From positions 1 through 39,368 of the IMG/VR virus record IMGVR_UViG_3300013131_000102: a stretch of 39,368 bases of DNA; one strand, given 5' to 3'. Positions 13,314-20,835 of the stretch are shown here, piece after piece (positions within the stretch are counted from its first letter, which is position 1; every line of letters begins with the position of its first letter). A program made the translations under genes and the position numbers. The DNA comes from a virus. The notes below the pieces were generated by a model. The model did not search any database, was not told the origin of the DNA, and worked only from the letters and a program-made list of their open reading frames with translations.

Positions 13314-13867
13314 ATATAATTGGAAAAAATATATGCTTTTCTGGTGGTTCTAAAGGTGCGGATAAATTATTTGGAGAGTTAGCAACAAAAGCAGGACATA
13401 AAGTATATCATTGGTCTTTTCAAGGACATTACTCGCCTTGTCCGAAAGAACAAATATATCAACTTTCTTATTCTAAATTATTAGAAGCAGATAAACATTT
13501 AAAACTTGCCAATGATTACTTAAAAAGAACATGGCCTACTAGTTCTGAATATGTAAATAATCTTCTTCGTAGAAATTATTATCAAATTAAATATGCTTCT
13601 CAAGTATATGCTACTACTCCTTTTGATGAAAATATGAAACCATTAGGCGGTACATCTTGGGCCATATTAATGGCTATGGAACGAAGAATACAAATTTACA
13701 ATTTTGATCCAAATGATCAACAATGGTACGAATTTAATTATGTTAAATGGCAAAAATGTAATGATGTTCCTACTCCTTCTGGATGGTATGCTGGAATAGG
13801 TTCTTCTGAATTATTAGATGTAGCTGCAAACGTAATAAAAGAACTTTATTCACCGCTTATTTCATAG
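13310..13867 (+). CDS. SLOG-family (DprA/YspA-like) Rossmann protein
   Basis: The 185-residue protein begins with a Rossmann strand and the phosphate loop FSGGSKGADKLF (about 10-21), and has a later GGTSWAILMA (about 114-123). These features suggest the SLOG/YspA-like nucleotide-binding superfamily. SLOG domains sense or process nucleotide derivatives and also occur in phage-defence systems. It is coupled to the upstream coiled-coil gene by ATGA. A promoter for the ligase gene overlaps its 3' end. Family call moderate, function unknown. Confidence 0.65.
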   Translation: MNIIGKNICFSGGSKGADKLFGELATKAGHKVYHWSFQGHYSPCPKEQIYQLSYSKLLEADKHLKLANDYLKRTWPTSSEYVNNLLRRNYYQIKYASQVYATTPFDENMKPLGGTSWAILMAMERRIQIYNFDPNDQQWYEFNYVKWQKCNDVPTPSGWYAGIGSSELLDVAANVIKELYSPLIS

Positions 13868-13873
13868 TATAAT
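13845..13873 (+). promoter_or_regulatory. Promoter (TTTATT-17-TATAAT) before the ligase gene
   Basis: GAACTTTATT (13841-13850) has 17 bp to TATAAT (13868-13873). It straddles the end of the SLOG gene, 27 bases before the ligase start. Strong match to the set. Confidence 0.7.
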
Positions 13874-13899
13874 ATACTATAAAATAATAGGGCTTACAA

Positions 13900-15024
13900 A
13901 TGATCACTTACAAAACACTATACGAATATGATACAACTGATCGTCTTCGTGTATGGTATATGGAACGCGATGGCGATAAATATCGCACAATATCAGGATT
14001 AGAAAATGGTGTAAAAGTAGAATCTGATTGGAAGTTGGCAAACCCCAAAAATGTTGGACGCGCGAACGAAACTACTGGTGAACAACAAGCAGAATTTGAA
14101 ATTGATGCTCATTATAAGAAGCGCCTTAAAATGGGCGCAGCAGAAACTGTAGAAGAATTAAATAATCTTTCCACTATGTTTGATCCTATGTTAGCGATCA
14201 AATATGAAAATGTGAAAACCCTTAAATTTCCTGTGTACTCACAACCAAAATTAGATGGATTTAGGTGTATTGTAAAGAAAGATGGGATGTGGAGTAGAGG
14301 AAGAGAACGAATAATTTCTTGTCCTCATATTTTTGAAGAATTAAATTATGTATTTAAAACGCTGCCGAATTTAGTATTTGATGGTGAATTATATAATCAT
14401 GATTTAAAAGATGATTTTAACAAACTTTCTTCTCTTTTAAGAAAAACTGTAAACATTAATCCAATCACATTAGCTGAAACATCAGAATTAGTTGAATATC
14501 ATATATATGATGTTGATTTGGGAGATAAAGACCCAAATTCTGGATTCTTTGAAAGATCTCAAGCATTAAGATTCTTTTTTGAAGATAATAAACAATTCAA
14601 AAAAATTAAATTCGTAGATACAACAATTGTAAACGATCAAGATCAATTAGATGCATTATATTCTTCGTATCTAGAAGATAGATATGAAGGGCAAATGGTA
14701 AGAATTGGCAAAATTCCTTATGAAAATGCTAAACGTTCAAAATCGTTAATAAAACGTAAGAATTTTTTAGATGAAGAATTTATTGTTCTTGATATTATTG
14801 AAGGTAAAGGTAATTGGGCTGGTAAAGCAAAAAGTATATCACTTCAATTGAAAAATGGTTCTTCTTGTGATTCTGGTATACGAGGAACTGAAGATTATTT
14901 AGCTCGTGTTTTAAAAGAAAAAGAAAAATACATCGGAAATCCTGCAAAAGTAAGGTTTCAGAATTATACACCAGATGGTAAACTAAGAATGCCAGTAGTG
15001 GTAGAACTTAATCGGGTGATGTGA
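13900..15024 (+). CDS. ATP-dependent DNA ligase
   Basis: The 374-residue protein has the nucleotidyltransferase motif I QPKLDGFR with Lys117 as the adenylated residue, FDGELYN (motif III region), EGQMVRIG (motif IV), KRKNFLDEEF (motif V) and a C-terminal OB-fold-like part (about 300-374). It seals nicks during replication and recombination. The N-terminal 100 residues before the core are longer than in T7-type ligases. It has its own promoter directly upstream. Start ATG 13900 follows a GGGC sequence; a strong RBS is not evident. Confidence 0.88.
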   Translation: MITYKTLYEYDTTDRLRVWYMERDGDKYRTISGLENGVKVESDWKLANPKNVGRANETTGEQQAEFEIDAHYKKRLKMGAAETVEELNNLSTMFDPMLAIKYENVKTLKFPVYSQPKLDGFRCIVKKDGMWSRGRERIISCPHIFEELNYVFKTLPNLVFDGELYNHDLKDDFNKLSSLLRKTVNINPITLAETSELVEYHIYDVDLGDKDPNSGFFERSQALRFFFEDNKQFKKIKFVDTTIVNDQDQLDALYSSYLEDRYEGQMVRIGKIPYENAKRSKSLIKRKNFLDEEFIVLDIIEGKGNWAGKAKSISLQLKNGSSCDSGIRGTEDYLARVLKEKEKYIGNPAKVRFQNYTPDGKLRMPVVVELNRVM

Positions 15025-15180
15025 TGACTGATGTACAGCAAATATATGTCTTATTAAAAGAAGCTTCTGTTTTAATGACTTCTGAAAAGAAAACAGATAG
15101 ACATAAAGCTGCTTTTATGTTTAGACAAATCTGTAATATTTCAGAAACTATTGCTTTAACATTAAAGGTAAAAAAATAGT
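15024..15180 (+). pseudogene. Small gene interrupted by one-base shift
   Basis: ATG overlaps the ligase stop. The frame gives 33 residues (MTDVQQIYVLLKEAS...) to TAG 15123-15125. Removing one T from the run 15120-15123 would continue it as FRQICNISETIALTLKVKK to TAG 15178-15180, a smooth 51-residue protein. Either a true frameshift or a homopolymer error. Function unknown. Confidence 0.5.
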
Positions 15181-15183
15181 GAC

Positions 15184-15657
15184 ATGAAACACATTAATTT
15201 GCCTATAGTTGTGGCATTATCAATAACTGTTTCTGCTTGTGATATTTCTGGTTCTGACAAACCTGCTCAAAGAGATGTTTATACTTCTTTAGAAGATTGT
15301 GTAATAGATTGGGGTGACACAGAACTCTGTCAACGAGAAATGAAAGAAGCTAGAGAACATGCAGAAAAAATGGCTAAAGCTTCTGGTAGTATTGACGGTG
15401 GGTTTGTTCCTATCTTTATGGGACCAACGTATTATGGAGATTCTAGGTCTGTTACCCATAACGGAAGAAAAATAACACCAATAACTACTTCTTCTGTTAG
15501 AACAGCTAATTTTACTTCTTTGCCTTCCGGTAATAAAAGTATTTCATATACAGCACCTAATACAAGAGCAACTAATAAATCTACATCAAAAATTGTTGGT
15601 ACATCTGTAACTAGAGGTGGTATAGGTTCTTCAGCTAGTTCATCTAGTTCTTCTTAA
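15184..15657 (+). CDS. DUF1190 (YgiB/YjfM-like) lipoprotein
   Basis: The 157-residue protein has a signal with a lipobox-like end (ITVSAC, Cys19), so it should be a lipid-anchored envelope protein. The part YTSLEDCVIDWGDTELC followed by REMKEAREHAEKMAKAS matches the DUF1190 pattern (YgiB, YjfM). The C-terminus is a low-complexity Ser/Thr tail ending in a Ser run. In bacteria this family is encoded next to glutathionylspermidine-synthase-like ATP-grasp proteins, as it is here. Confidence 0.75.
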   Translation: MKHINLPIVVALSITVSACDISGSDKPAQRDVYTSLEDCVIDWGDTELCQREMKEAREHAEKMAKASGSIDGGFVPIFMGPTYYGDSRSVTHNGRKITPITTSSVRTANFTSLPSGNKSISYTAPNTRATNKSTSKIVGTSVTRGGIGSSASSSSSS

Positions 15658-15667
15658 AGGATTTATA

Positions 15668-16795
15668 ATGTATAGAATGCAAACTTCGCCAAGAACAGAT
15701 TGGAAAGTTAAAGTAGAAGAAGTTGGTATGAATTATCATACCATTGATAATAAAATGTATTGGAATGAAAATGCCTTTTATTGTTTTTCTAGTGAAGAAA
15801 TAGATAAAATAGAAGCTGCTACAGATACATTACATTCTATGTGTTTAGAATATGTATCAAATACTATACGAAAAGGAGATTATGATAGTGATTACAATTT
15901 CGATGATTACGATATTAGTCTTATAGAAAAATCTTGGACATACGGGCATCCATATATCTATGGTAGATTTGATTTAGGCATAGGTGTAGATGGTAAAATA
16001 AAACTATTCGAGTATAATGCAGATACACCTACAGGATTATTAGAAGCTTCTGTTGTACAATGGAATTGGAAAAAAGATATTTTTAATACATCTAATGATC
16101 AATTTAATTCTATTCATGAAGAATTGATTAAATCTTGGTATAAAAAATCTAATAATAAAATATATTTTTCTACAAATAAAGAAGCTTCTTTAGAAGATTG
16201 GGGTAATATACATTATCTTCTTGAAACTGCTGCAGAAGCTAATAAAAATGTTTCATCTATAGATATTGAAGAAATTGGTTATTGTTCTGATAATAATATA
16301 TTTGTAGATATAAATAATAAACCAATAGAAGCTATATTTAAATTATATCCTTGGGAATGGTTTAAAGAAGATTCTTTTTATAAAAATATAAAGAAAAGTA
16401 CCACAGTATTCATTGAACCTCCATGGAAAATGTTATTATCTAATAAATTATTGTGTGTAAAACTTTGGGAAATGTTTCCAAATCATGACTTATTATTAGA
16501 ATCTCATAAATCTTCTAAAAAATGTTGGCCTTTTTATAAAAGAGTTTTAAGAAAACCTATGTTAGGAAGAGAAGGACAAGGCATTTATGATTTAACTTTT
16601 CTTTCTAAGAAAGAAACTGGTTATATAGAACAAGAAAAATTTGATTCATTAACATTTAATAATTTAACACCAGTTATAGGTTCTTGGATAATACAAAATA
16701 CTGCCTGTGGTATTGGAATTAGAGAAGATGTAGGAATAACGACTAATAATTCTTGTTTTGTACCACATATTTTTAATGAGGATGGATATGTTTAA
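15668..16795 (+). CDS. Glutathionylspermidine-synthase-like ATP-grasp (YgiC/YjfC)
   Basis: The 375-residue product is close to full length for YgiC-type proteins. It shows FEYNADTPTGLLEAS (about 119-133), LYPWEWF, EPPWKMLLSNK (about 252-262), LRKPMLGREGQGI (about 294-306) and a C-terminal GSWIIQNTACGIGIRED. These are the ATP-binding and substrate loops of the GSP_synth family, which makes peptide-like amide bonds with ATP. Only the ligase part is present, with no amidase domain. The real substrate in YgiC-like proteins is unknown. It lies between a DUF1190 lipoprotein and a DUF350 membrane protein. RBS AAAGGA. Confidence 0.85.
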   Translation: MYRMQTSPRTDWKVKVEEVGMNYHTIDNKMYWNENAFYCFSSEEIDKIEAATDTLHSMCLEYVSNTIRKGDYDSDYNFDDYDISLIEKSWTYGHPYIYGRFDLGIGVDGKIKLFEYNADTPTGLLEASVVQWNWKKDIFNTSNDQFNSIHEELIKSWYKKSNNKIYFSTNKEASLEDWGNIHYLLETAAEANKNVSSIDIEEIGYCSDNNIFVDINNKPIEAIFKLYPWEWFKEDSFYKNIKKSTTVFIEPPWKMLLSNKLLCVKLWEMFPNHDLLLESHKSSKKCWPFYKRVLRKPMLGREGQGIYDLTFLSKKETGYIEQEKFDSLTFNNLTPVIGSWIIQNTACGIGIREDVGITTNNSCFVPHIFNEDGYV

Positions 16796-17180
16796 TCATG
16801 ATATATATGCTTTTTTGAATTTTTTTCTATATGTATTTTATAGTTTGACTGCATTATTTTTGTTTGTTAAAATATTTGTGTATATTACACCTCACGATAA
16901 TATACAAAAGATAAAAGATGGTGATGTTCCACAGGCTATAATGTTAGGAGGAGTAAGTTTAGGATTTACTATACCTTTATTATCTGCTTCATATTCTGGA
17001 GCCAGTGTTTTTGGATTTTTAGAATTAGTATTAATCATAGGATTGTTTCAAATATTGTTAGAGAAAATATTAGATAAAATACTGACTAAAAATCTGTATT
17101 TGAACACAGCAACAGCAATACTACATGCTTTCTTTTCTATATGTGTAGGTTTAATTTGTGCTTTTAGTATCATTCCATAA
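16788..17180 (+). CDS. DUF350 (YjfL-like) membrane protein
   Basis: The 130-residue protein has four hydrophobic spans and the pattern QAIMLGGVSLGFTIPLLSA (about 45-63), as in YjfL/DUF350. Start ATG 16788 has GAGG just upstream and overlaps the end of the ATP-grasp gene by eight bases; the length then fits YjfL. It is the inner-membrane member of the cassette. Confidence 0.75.
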   Translation: MFNHDIYAFLNFFLYVFYSLTALFLFVKIFVYITPHDNIQKIKDGDVPQAIMLGGVSLGFTIPLLSASYSGASVFGFLELVLIIGLFQILLEKILDKILTKNLYLNTATAILHAFFSICVGLICAFSIIP

Positions 17181-17191
17181 GGGGAAATAAA

Positions 17192-17788
17192 ATGAACAGT
17201 ACTGGTGTTTTCGGTATAATAGTTACTTCATTGATTTTATTAGTAGGAGCAATTTGGTGGGGAACTTATAATGGTTTACAAAGTAAAGACGAAGCAGTAA
17301 CTGCTGCTGAAAGACAAATAGCTTCTTGTTATCAAAAGAGAGCAGATTTATTTACTAATTTGCAATCTACTGTAGAAGCATTTACTAAACAAGAAAAAGA
17401 TTTAGTATTAGGAAATGCAGAAATGCGTTCTAGAATTGGTCAAATTAAATTACCAGATAATCCAACTACAGAACAAATACAAGCTTTTGTTGAAGCTCAA
17501 AAAGGTATGGGTTCTGTAATGACACGATTATTAGCTGTTGCAGAATCAGTACCAAATATGGCTTCTTCTGCTAACTTTTTATCTTTACAAAAAGAGTTAA
17601 AACAAACAGAAAATCAATGTAATATGACTCGTAATAGATATATTGCACGTGTTCAGGCCTTAAATACATCTACAAGAACATTTCCATCTAATATGATAGC
17701 TAATTATCATAATATTAAACCTAGAGATCAAATTGCTTTTGATGATGAACAAGGAAATAGGCAATCTCCTAGATTATTTAAAAGATAA
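17192..17788 (+). CDS. LemA-family protein
   Basis: The 198-residue protein has one N-terminal membrane span (about 7-25), then YNGLQSKDEAVTAAERQIAS and YQKRADLFTNLQSTVEAF, the hallmark of LemA. The remainder is a helical bundle ending in a basic tail. LemA proteins are membrane-anchored and associate with envelope systems. It is the last gene of the DUF1190/ATP-grasp/DUF350 cassette, with RBS AGGGGA. Its role in a phage is unclear. Confidence 0.8.
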   Translation: MNSTGVFGIIVTSLILLVGAIWWGTYNGLQSKDEAVTAAERQIASCYQKRADLFTNLQSTVEAFTKQEKDLVLGNAEMRSRIGQIKLPDNPTTEQIQAFVEAQKGMGSVMTRLLAVAESVPNMASSANFLSLQKELKQTENQCNMTRNRYIARVQALNTSTRTFPSNMIANYHNIKPRDQIAFDDEQGNRQSPRLFKR

Positions 17789-17795
17789 AAGAAAG

Positions 17796-17824
17796 TTTAC
17801 CATAAATAAAATAGACGTTATAAT
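17796..17824 (+). promoter_or_regulatory. Promoter (TTTACC-17-TATAAT)
   Basis: GTTTACC (17795-17801) has 17 bp to TATAAT (17819-17824). It would drive the 244-residue protein gene and the two permuted tRNA-like RNAs up to the terminator at 18951. Confidence 0.65.
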
Positions 17825-17879
17825 ATACAGTACGATTATAAAATATAAAATATAACATATAACATATAGTGAGGTTAAA

Positions 17880-18614
17880 ATGACAACCAGATTGAATCAT
17901 ATTATAGCTATTGAGAAAGGTGTCAAGGCTCAATCTTATTCTAAATTAACAGAATTGAATAAAATTGCTCAAAAAGCAGAATTGTTTAATGGGTTTACTA
18001 AAAATTATGAAAGAAAAGATGAAGATGGAGAAACACTACCTTCGGAAAAGAAAATTGTTCAATATACAACACAAGCTTTATTAGAGGAAGGCAGACAAAC
18101 ATTATCAGATATAATACAAATAACAGCTAGGAAAGATTATACTAATTGCGTAGCTAATGCTGATGTTGTTCTTGACGGACAAGTTTTAGTTGAAGATGCA
18201 CCAGTATCTTTCTTGCTTTTCTTAGAAAAAACCTTTACTGACTATAGAACATTTATAGGCAATTTACCTATACTTGATGATGCAGAATCTTGGAAGATGG
18301 ATTCTGAGGCTGGTCTTTATAAGACTGAGCCTACGAAAACTCATAGAACAAAGAAACTTCAGAAGCCTATTGTTCTATATGATGCTACTGATAAGCATCC
18401 CGCTCAAACTCAGCTTATAACTGAAGATATATTGGTTGGTTATTGGAATCAGATCAAAACTTCAGGGGCTATTCCTAAATCTGCTAAGGCATCGTTACTA
18501 TCTAAAATAGATGTCTTATTGAGAGCAATCAAGGAAGCAAGGGAGACTGCTAATATGCAAGAAGAGGTAACAGTTTCAGATATATCTTCAAGAATCTTTG
18601 ATTACTTGAAGTAA
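17880..18614 (+). CDS. Hypothetical protein (244 aa)
   Basis: RBS GTGAGG. The soluble protein starts MTTRLNHIIAIEKGVKAQS and has a helical first half, a middle alpha/beta region (FLEKTFTDYRTFIGNLPIL) and a C-terminal helix. I have a weak memory of similar uncharacterised proteins in bacteria and large phages but no function. It is alone between a promoter and the permuted tRNA-like RNAs, so it may be linked to them. Confidence 0.6.
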   Translation: MTTRLNHIIAIEKGVKAQSYSKLTELNKIAQKAELFNGFTKNYERKDEDGETLPSEKKIVQYTTQALLEEGRQTLSDIIQITARKDYTNCVANADVVLDGQVLVEDAPVSFLLFLEKTFTDYRTFIGNLPILDDAESWKMDSEAGLYKTEPTKTHRTKKLQKPIVLYDATDKHPAQTQLITEDILVGYWNQIKTSGAIPKSAKASLLSKIDVLLRAIKEARETANMQEEVTVSDISSRIFDYLK

Positions 18615-18625
18615 ACGAATCCAAG

Positions 18626-18780
18626 CTCAATCTTGGTGTTAAGTTAAAAAAACAATCAACTGTAGGTTCAAATCCTACCCCTCCGACCAATGTATCAATG
18701 TAACGGAGGGTGGCGGAACGGTAGACGCGGATATGACAAGTATCAGGTTGTATCAATTTTAGCTTATTCGACAAGTTGAG
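18626..18780 (+). ncRNA. RNA with permuted tRNA-Leu-like module (A)
   Basis: A T-arm GTAGG-TTCAAAT-CCTAC (18662-18678) and CCCTCCG-ACCA (18679-18689) come before their partner CGGAGGG (18704-18710) and a Leu-type D-arm (TGGCGGAACGGTAGACGC). The acceptor helix is thus a hairpin with CCA in its 14-base loop. The ends pair: CTCAA-T-CTTG (18626-18635) with CAAGTTGAG (18772-18780), nine pairs and a bulged T. The same layout as RNA element 6. The first strand can also form CCAAG/CTTGG, an anticodon-arm-like hairpin with CAA in its loop. Confidence 0.55.
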
Positions 18781-18790
18781 TATTACTGTG

Positions 18791-18933
18791 CTGGATCTAT
18801 CAAGGTGTAAAAAACTGAAACAAAAAGACAATGGTTCGAATCCATTCTCGCGCGCCAATCATGTATGCGCGAGTAGCTTAGTGGAAAAGCGTTTGTATCA
18901 ATATGATTTTTTACATTAAACGCCGAGATCCGG
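18791..18933 (+). ncRNA. RNA with permuted tRNA-like module (B)
   Basis: T-arm AATGG-TTCGAAT-CCATT (18830-18846) and CTCGCGC-GCCA (18847-18857) precede GCGCGAG (18867-18873) and a D-arm GCTT/AAGC (18876-18890), so acceptor halves are in reverse order with a nine-base loop. A helix CGTTT/AAACG (18890-18894 with 18918-18922) takes the anticodon-arm place. The outer ends pair as CTGGATCT/AGATCCGG (18791-18798 with 18926-18933), eight pairs. A terminator follows 17 bases later. Confidence 0.55.
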
Positions 18934-18950
18934 GTGAAGTCGCAGTAGTT

Positions 18951-18990
18951 GGGAGGGGCATTTTGTGCTATAATGCCTCTCCCGTTTTAT
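18951..18990 (+). terminator. Rho-independent terminator
   Basis: GGGAGGGGCATT (18951-18962) pairs with AATGCCTCTCCC (18972-18983), 12 pairs with one G:T and a nine-base loop, followed by GTTTTAT. It ends the transcript that holds the permuted tRNA-like RNAs. Confidence 0.85.
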
Positions 18991-19002
18991 ATTAGAGGTT
19001 CT

Positions 19003-19110
19003 ATGAAAGAGTTAATAGATAAATTATTACTTTGGTTATATAACAATCAATATTTTCTACCAGTATTATCTGCATTAATGATAATAATAATACTAAATGT
19101 ATTAAATTGA
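19003..19110 (+). CDS. Tiny membrane protein (35 aa)
   Basis: AGAGG precedes ATG 19003. The peptide has an amphipathic start (MKELIDKLLLWLY) and a hydrophobic span ending the protein. It is the first ORF after the terminator; no promoter is seen between them. Function unknown. Confidence 0.45.
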   Translation: MKELIDKLLLWLYNNQYFLPVLSALMIIIILNVLN

Positions 19111-19124
19111 TAAAGAAACCCATC

Positions 19125-19154
19125 AATCTATGATATAATAGTGTATCATAGATT
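19125..19154. promoter_or_regulatory. Perfect inverted repeat over a TATAAT box
   Basis: AATCTATGATA and TATCATAGATT form an 11-bp perfect inverted repeat with an eight-base spacer. TATAAT (19134-19139) lies inside it. It could be an operator over a promoter for the genes from 19172 on, or a hairpin in the mRNA. There is no T tract, so a terminator is unlikely. Confidence 0.5.
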
Positions 19155-19171
19155 ATAAATAGGAGAGTATG

Positions 19172-19363
19172 ATGGACTATCAACAAGCTGGTACATATAT
19201 CATGCAGTTTTTTACTAGCATCATGTTATGTATTTGGAGTTTAGATCCAAATATGTTTGATAAAGTATTATACGAAGAATTTTATTATCTAAATATGTTA
19301 TGTATGATTATTATATTGTTTGTACAACTTTTTATAGATAAACCGGATAAAACAAAGGGGTAA
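19172..19363 (+). CDS. Small membrane protein (63 aa)
   Basis: AGGAG (19161-19165) supports ATG 19172 rather than the adjacent ATG 19169. Two hydrophobic stretches (about 9-23 and 38-54) and a basic tail. It ends directly at the start of the glycosyltransferase gene (TAAATG), so the two are co-expressed. Confidence 0.55.
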   Translation: MDYQQAGTYIMQFFTSIMLCIWSLDPNMFDKVLYEEFYYLNMLCMIIILFVQLFIDKPDKTKG

Positions 19364-20431
19364 ATGGCAAGAGTATTATTCATTCTTAAAAGAAGGGAAG
19401 ATTTCAATCCAGAGAAACATACAAAAATAGGGTTGATAACTGGTCTATATAATTCTGCTTCTTTTATGTCAGATTTACTTAACGATTTTAAGATAGAATC
19501 AAAACTTGTTGTTGTAACTGACAATAATTGTATTGATAGAGAAATAACATTATACAGACCTACTCATGTCATAATTGAGGCATTGTGGGTAGTTCCTGAT
19601 AAATTTTATATTTTACAAAAAATACATCCAACTGTTAAATGGATAATTAGAATACATAGTGAATTACCGTTTATGGCCAACGAGGGCATGGCTTTTAGAT
19701 GGTTTGGTGATTATATTAATTATAAGAATATTATTCTTGCACCAAATGCACCAAGAATGTATAGAGAAATGTTGGTCTTTTTAAGATCAAAAACTGGATG
19801 GGATTTTAAAGAACTAAATAGAAAATTGGTGTATTTACCGAATTATTATCCTCAAAAGTATGTTAAAACTTCTAAAATAAATTACGATAAAGAATATATA
19901 GATATTAGTTGTTTTGGAGCTGTTAGACCGTTAAAGAATCATTTAACTCAAGTTATAGCAGCAATTGATTTTTGTGAATCAATAAATAAGAAATTAGCCT
20001 TTCATATAAATACTGGCAGAGTAGAAATGAAAGGCGAACCAGTATTAAATAATGTACGTGGTGTATTTGAACATGTGTACGACAGAGGTCATAAGTTAAT
20101 AACTCATGAATGGATGCCAAGAGATGAATTTTTAAACTTATGTTATCAAATGGATTTAGGATTACAAGTTTCTTTTTCAGAAACTTTTAATATTGTCGGT
20201 GCCGATCATATTGTACAAGGTGTTCCTATAGTAGGATCTAGTGAAATACCTTGGTCTTTTAGTTTATTTAACGCAAATCCTGTTGATTCTATCTCTATAA
20301 GAGAAGCAATAGAAAAAACATATAATAATCCTAGATTAAATGTAATGACTAATAGGTACTTCTTAAGTAAGTACTGTAAAAAAACTCGCAAGATATGGGA
20401 AAATTACTTTACAAGAGAAATATATGAGTAA
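19364..20431 (+). CDS. GT-B fold glycosyltransferase-like protein
   Basis: The 355-residue protein has an N-terminal Rossmann half and a C-terminal half with CFGAVRPLKNHLTQVIAAI (about 186-204), then DLGLQVSFSETFNIVGADHI (about 264-283) and GVPIVGSSEIPW. This resembles GT4-type nucleotide-sugar transferases, where the E-x-F-N region binds the donor. T4-like phages use such enzymes on DNA bases or surface structures. The acceptor cannot be told here. It starts right after a small membrane protein and overlaps the next gene by eight bases. Confidence 0.75.
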   Translation: MARVLFILKRREDFNPEKHTKIGLITGLYNSASFMSDLLNDFKIESKLVVVTDNNCIDREITLYRPTHVIIEALWVVPDKFYILQKIHPTVKWIIRIHSELPFMANEGMAFRWFGDYINYKNIILAPNAPRMYREMLVFLRSKTGWDFKELNRKLVYLPNYYPQKYVKTSKINYDKEYIDISCFGAVRPLKNHLTQVIAAIDFCESINKKLAFHINTGRVEMKGEPVLNNVRGVFEHVYDRGHKLITHEWMPRDEFLNLCYQMDLGLQVSFSETFNIVGADHIVQGVPIVGSSEIPWSFSLFNANPVDSISIREAIEKTYNNPRLNVMTNRYFLSKYCKKTRKIWENYFTREIYE

Positions 20432-20618
20432 ATTTATTGTAGAACTATTCAAATGGAATGCTAAAGGACTAGAAATTAAAAAACACAAATTTGATTCAGC
20501 TAGAGAAGCTATGGATTTTGGTTATTTACAGCCATGGGATATATTGAAAATTTATGATCCTGATGGTGTGATGATGCATTTAAATGCATCGTCAAGGGAG
20601 AATTTTCAATATGCATAA
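20424..20618 (+). CDS. Hypothetical protein (64 aa)
   Basis: Overlaps the glycosyltransferase end by eight bases. The compact alpha/beta product has WDILKIYDPDGVMMH (about 37-51), a strand-turn pattern. It contains an internal basic helix. Function unknown. Confidence 0.6.
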   Translation: MSKFIVELFKWNAKGLEIKKHKFDSAREAMDFGYLQPWDILKIYDPDGVMMHLNASSRENFQYA

Positions 20619-20835
20619 AGATTTATTATTAGAAATTGAAAAAGCAATGAAATTAAATCCGGATTTAAGTATATTAGAAACTGTCGAATATGTATTAGAT
20701 ACATATCTTCCATACAGAAAAAAATGTATTGCTGTTTATGATAAAGATTATCAAATAGTCTTTACAAGAAGAACTAATAGTGAAATTTTAAAAGCATTAA
20801 GGATTCATAATGAAAGTAGAAATAGGCCCATATAA
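20611..20835 (+). CDS. Hypothetical protein (74 aa)
   Basis: ATG 20611 follows GGGAG and overlaps the previous gene by eight bases; the frame upstream to 20584 is not needed. Helical N-terminus (MHKDLLLEIEKAMKL) and a basic C-terminal half. Not recognised. Confidence 0.55.
   Translation: MHKDLLLEIEKAMKLNPDLSILETVEYVLDTYLPYRKKCIAVYDKDYQIVFTRRTNSEILKALRIHNESRNRPI

Noticed and set aside
18690-18902. TGTATCAAT repeats as a CRISPR or mobile-element trace
   Set aside because: The three or four copies are only 8-9 bases long with irregular spacing, and occur in the loops of the permuted tRNA modules.
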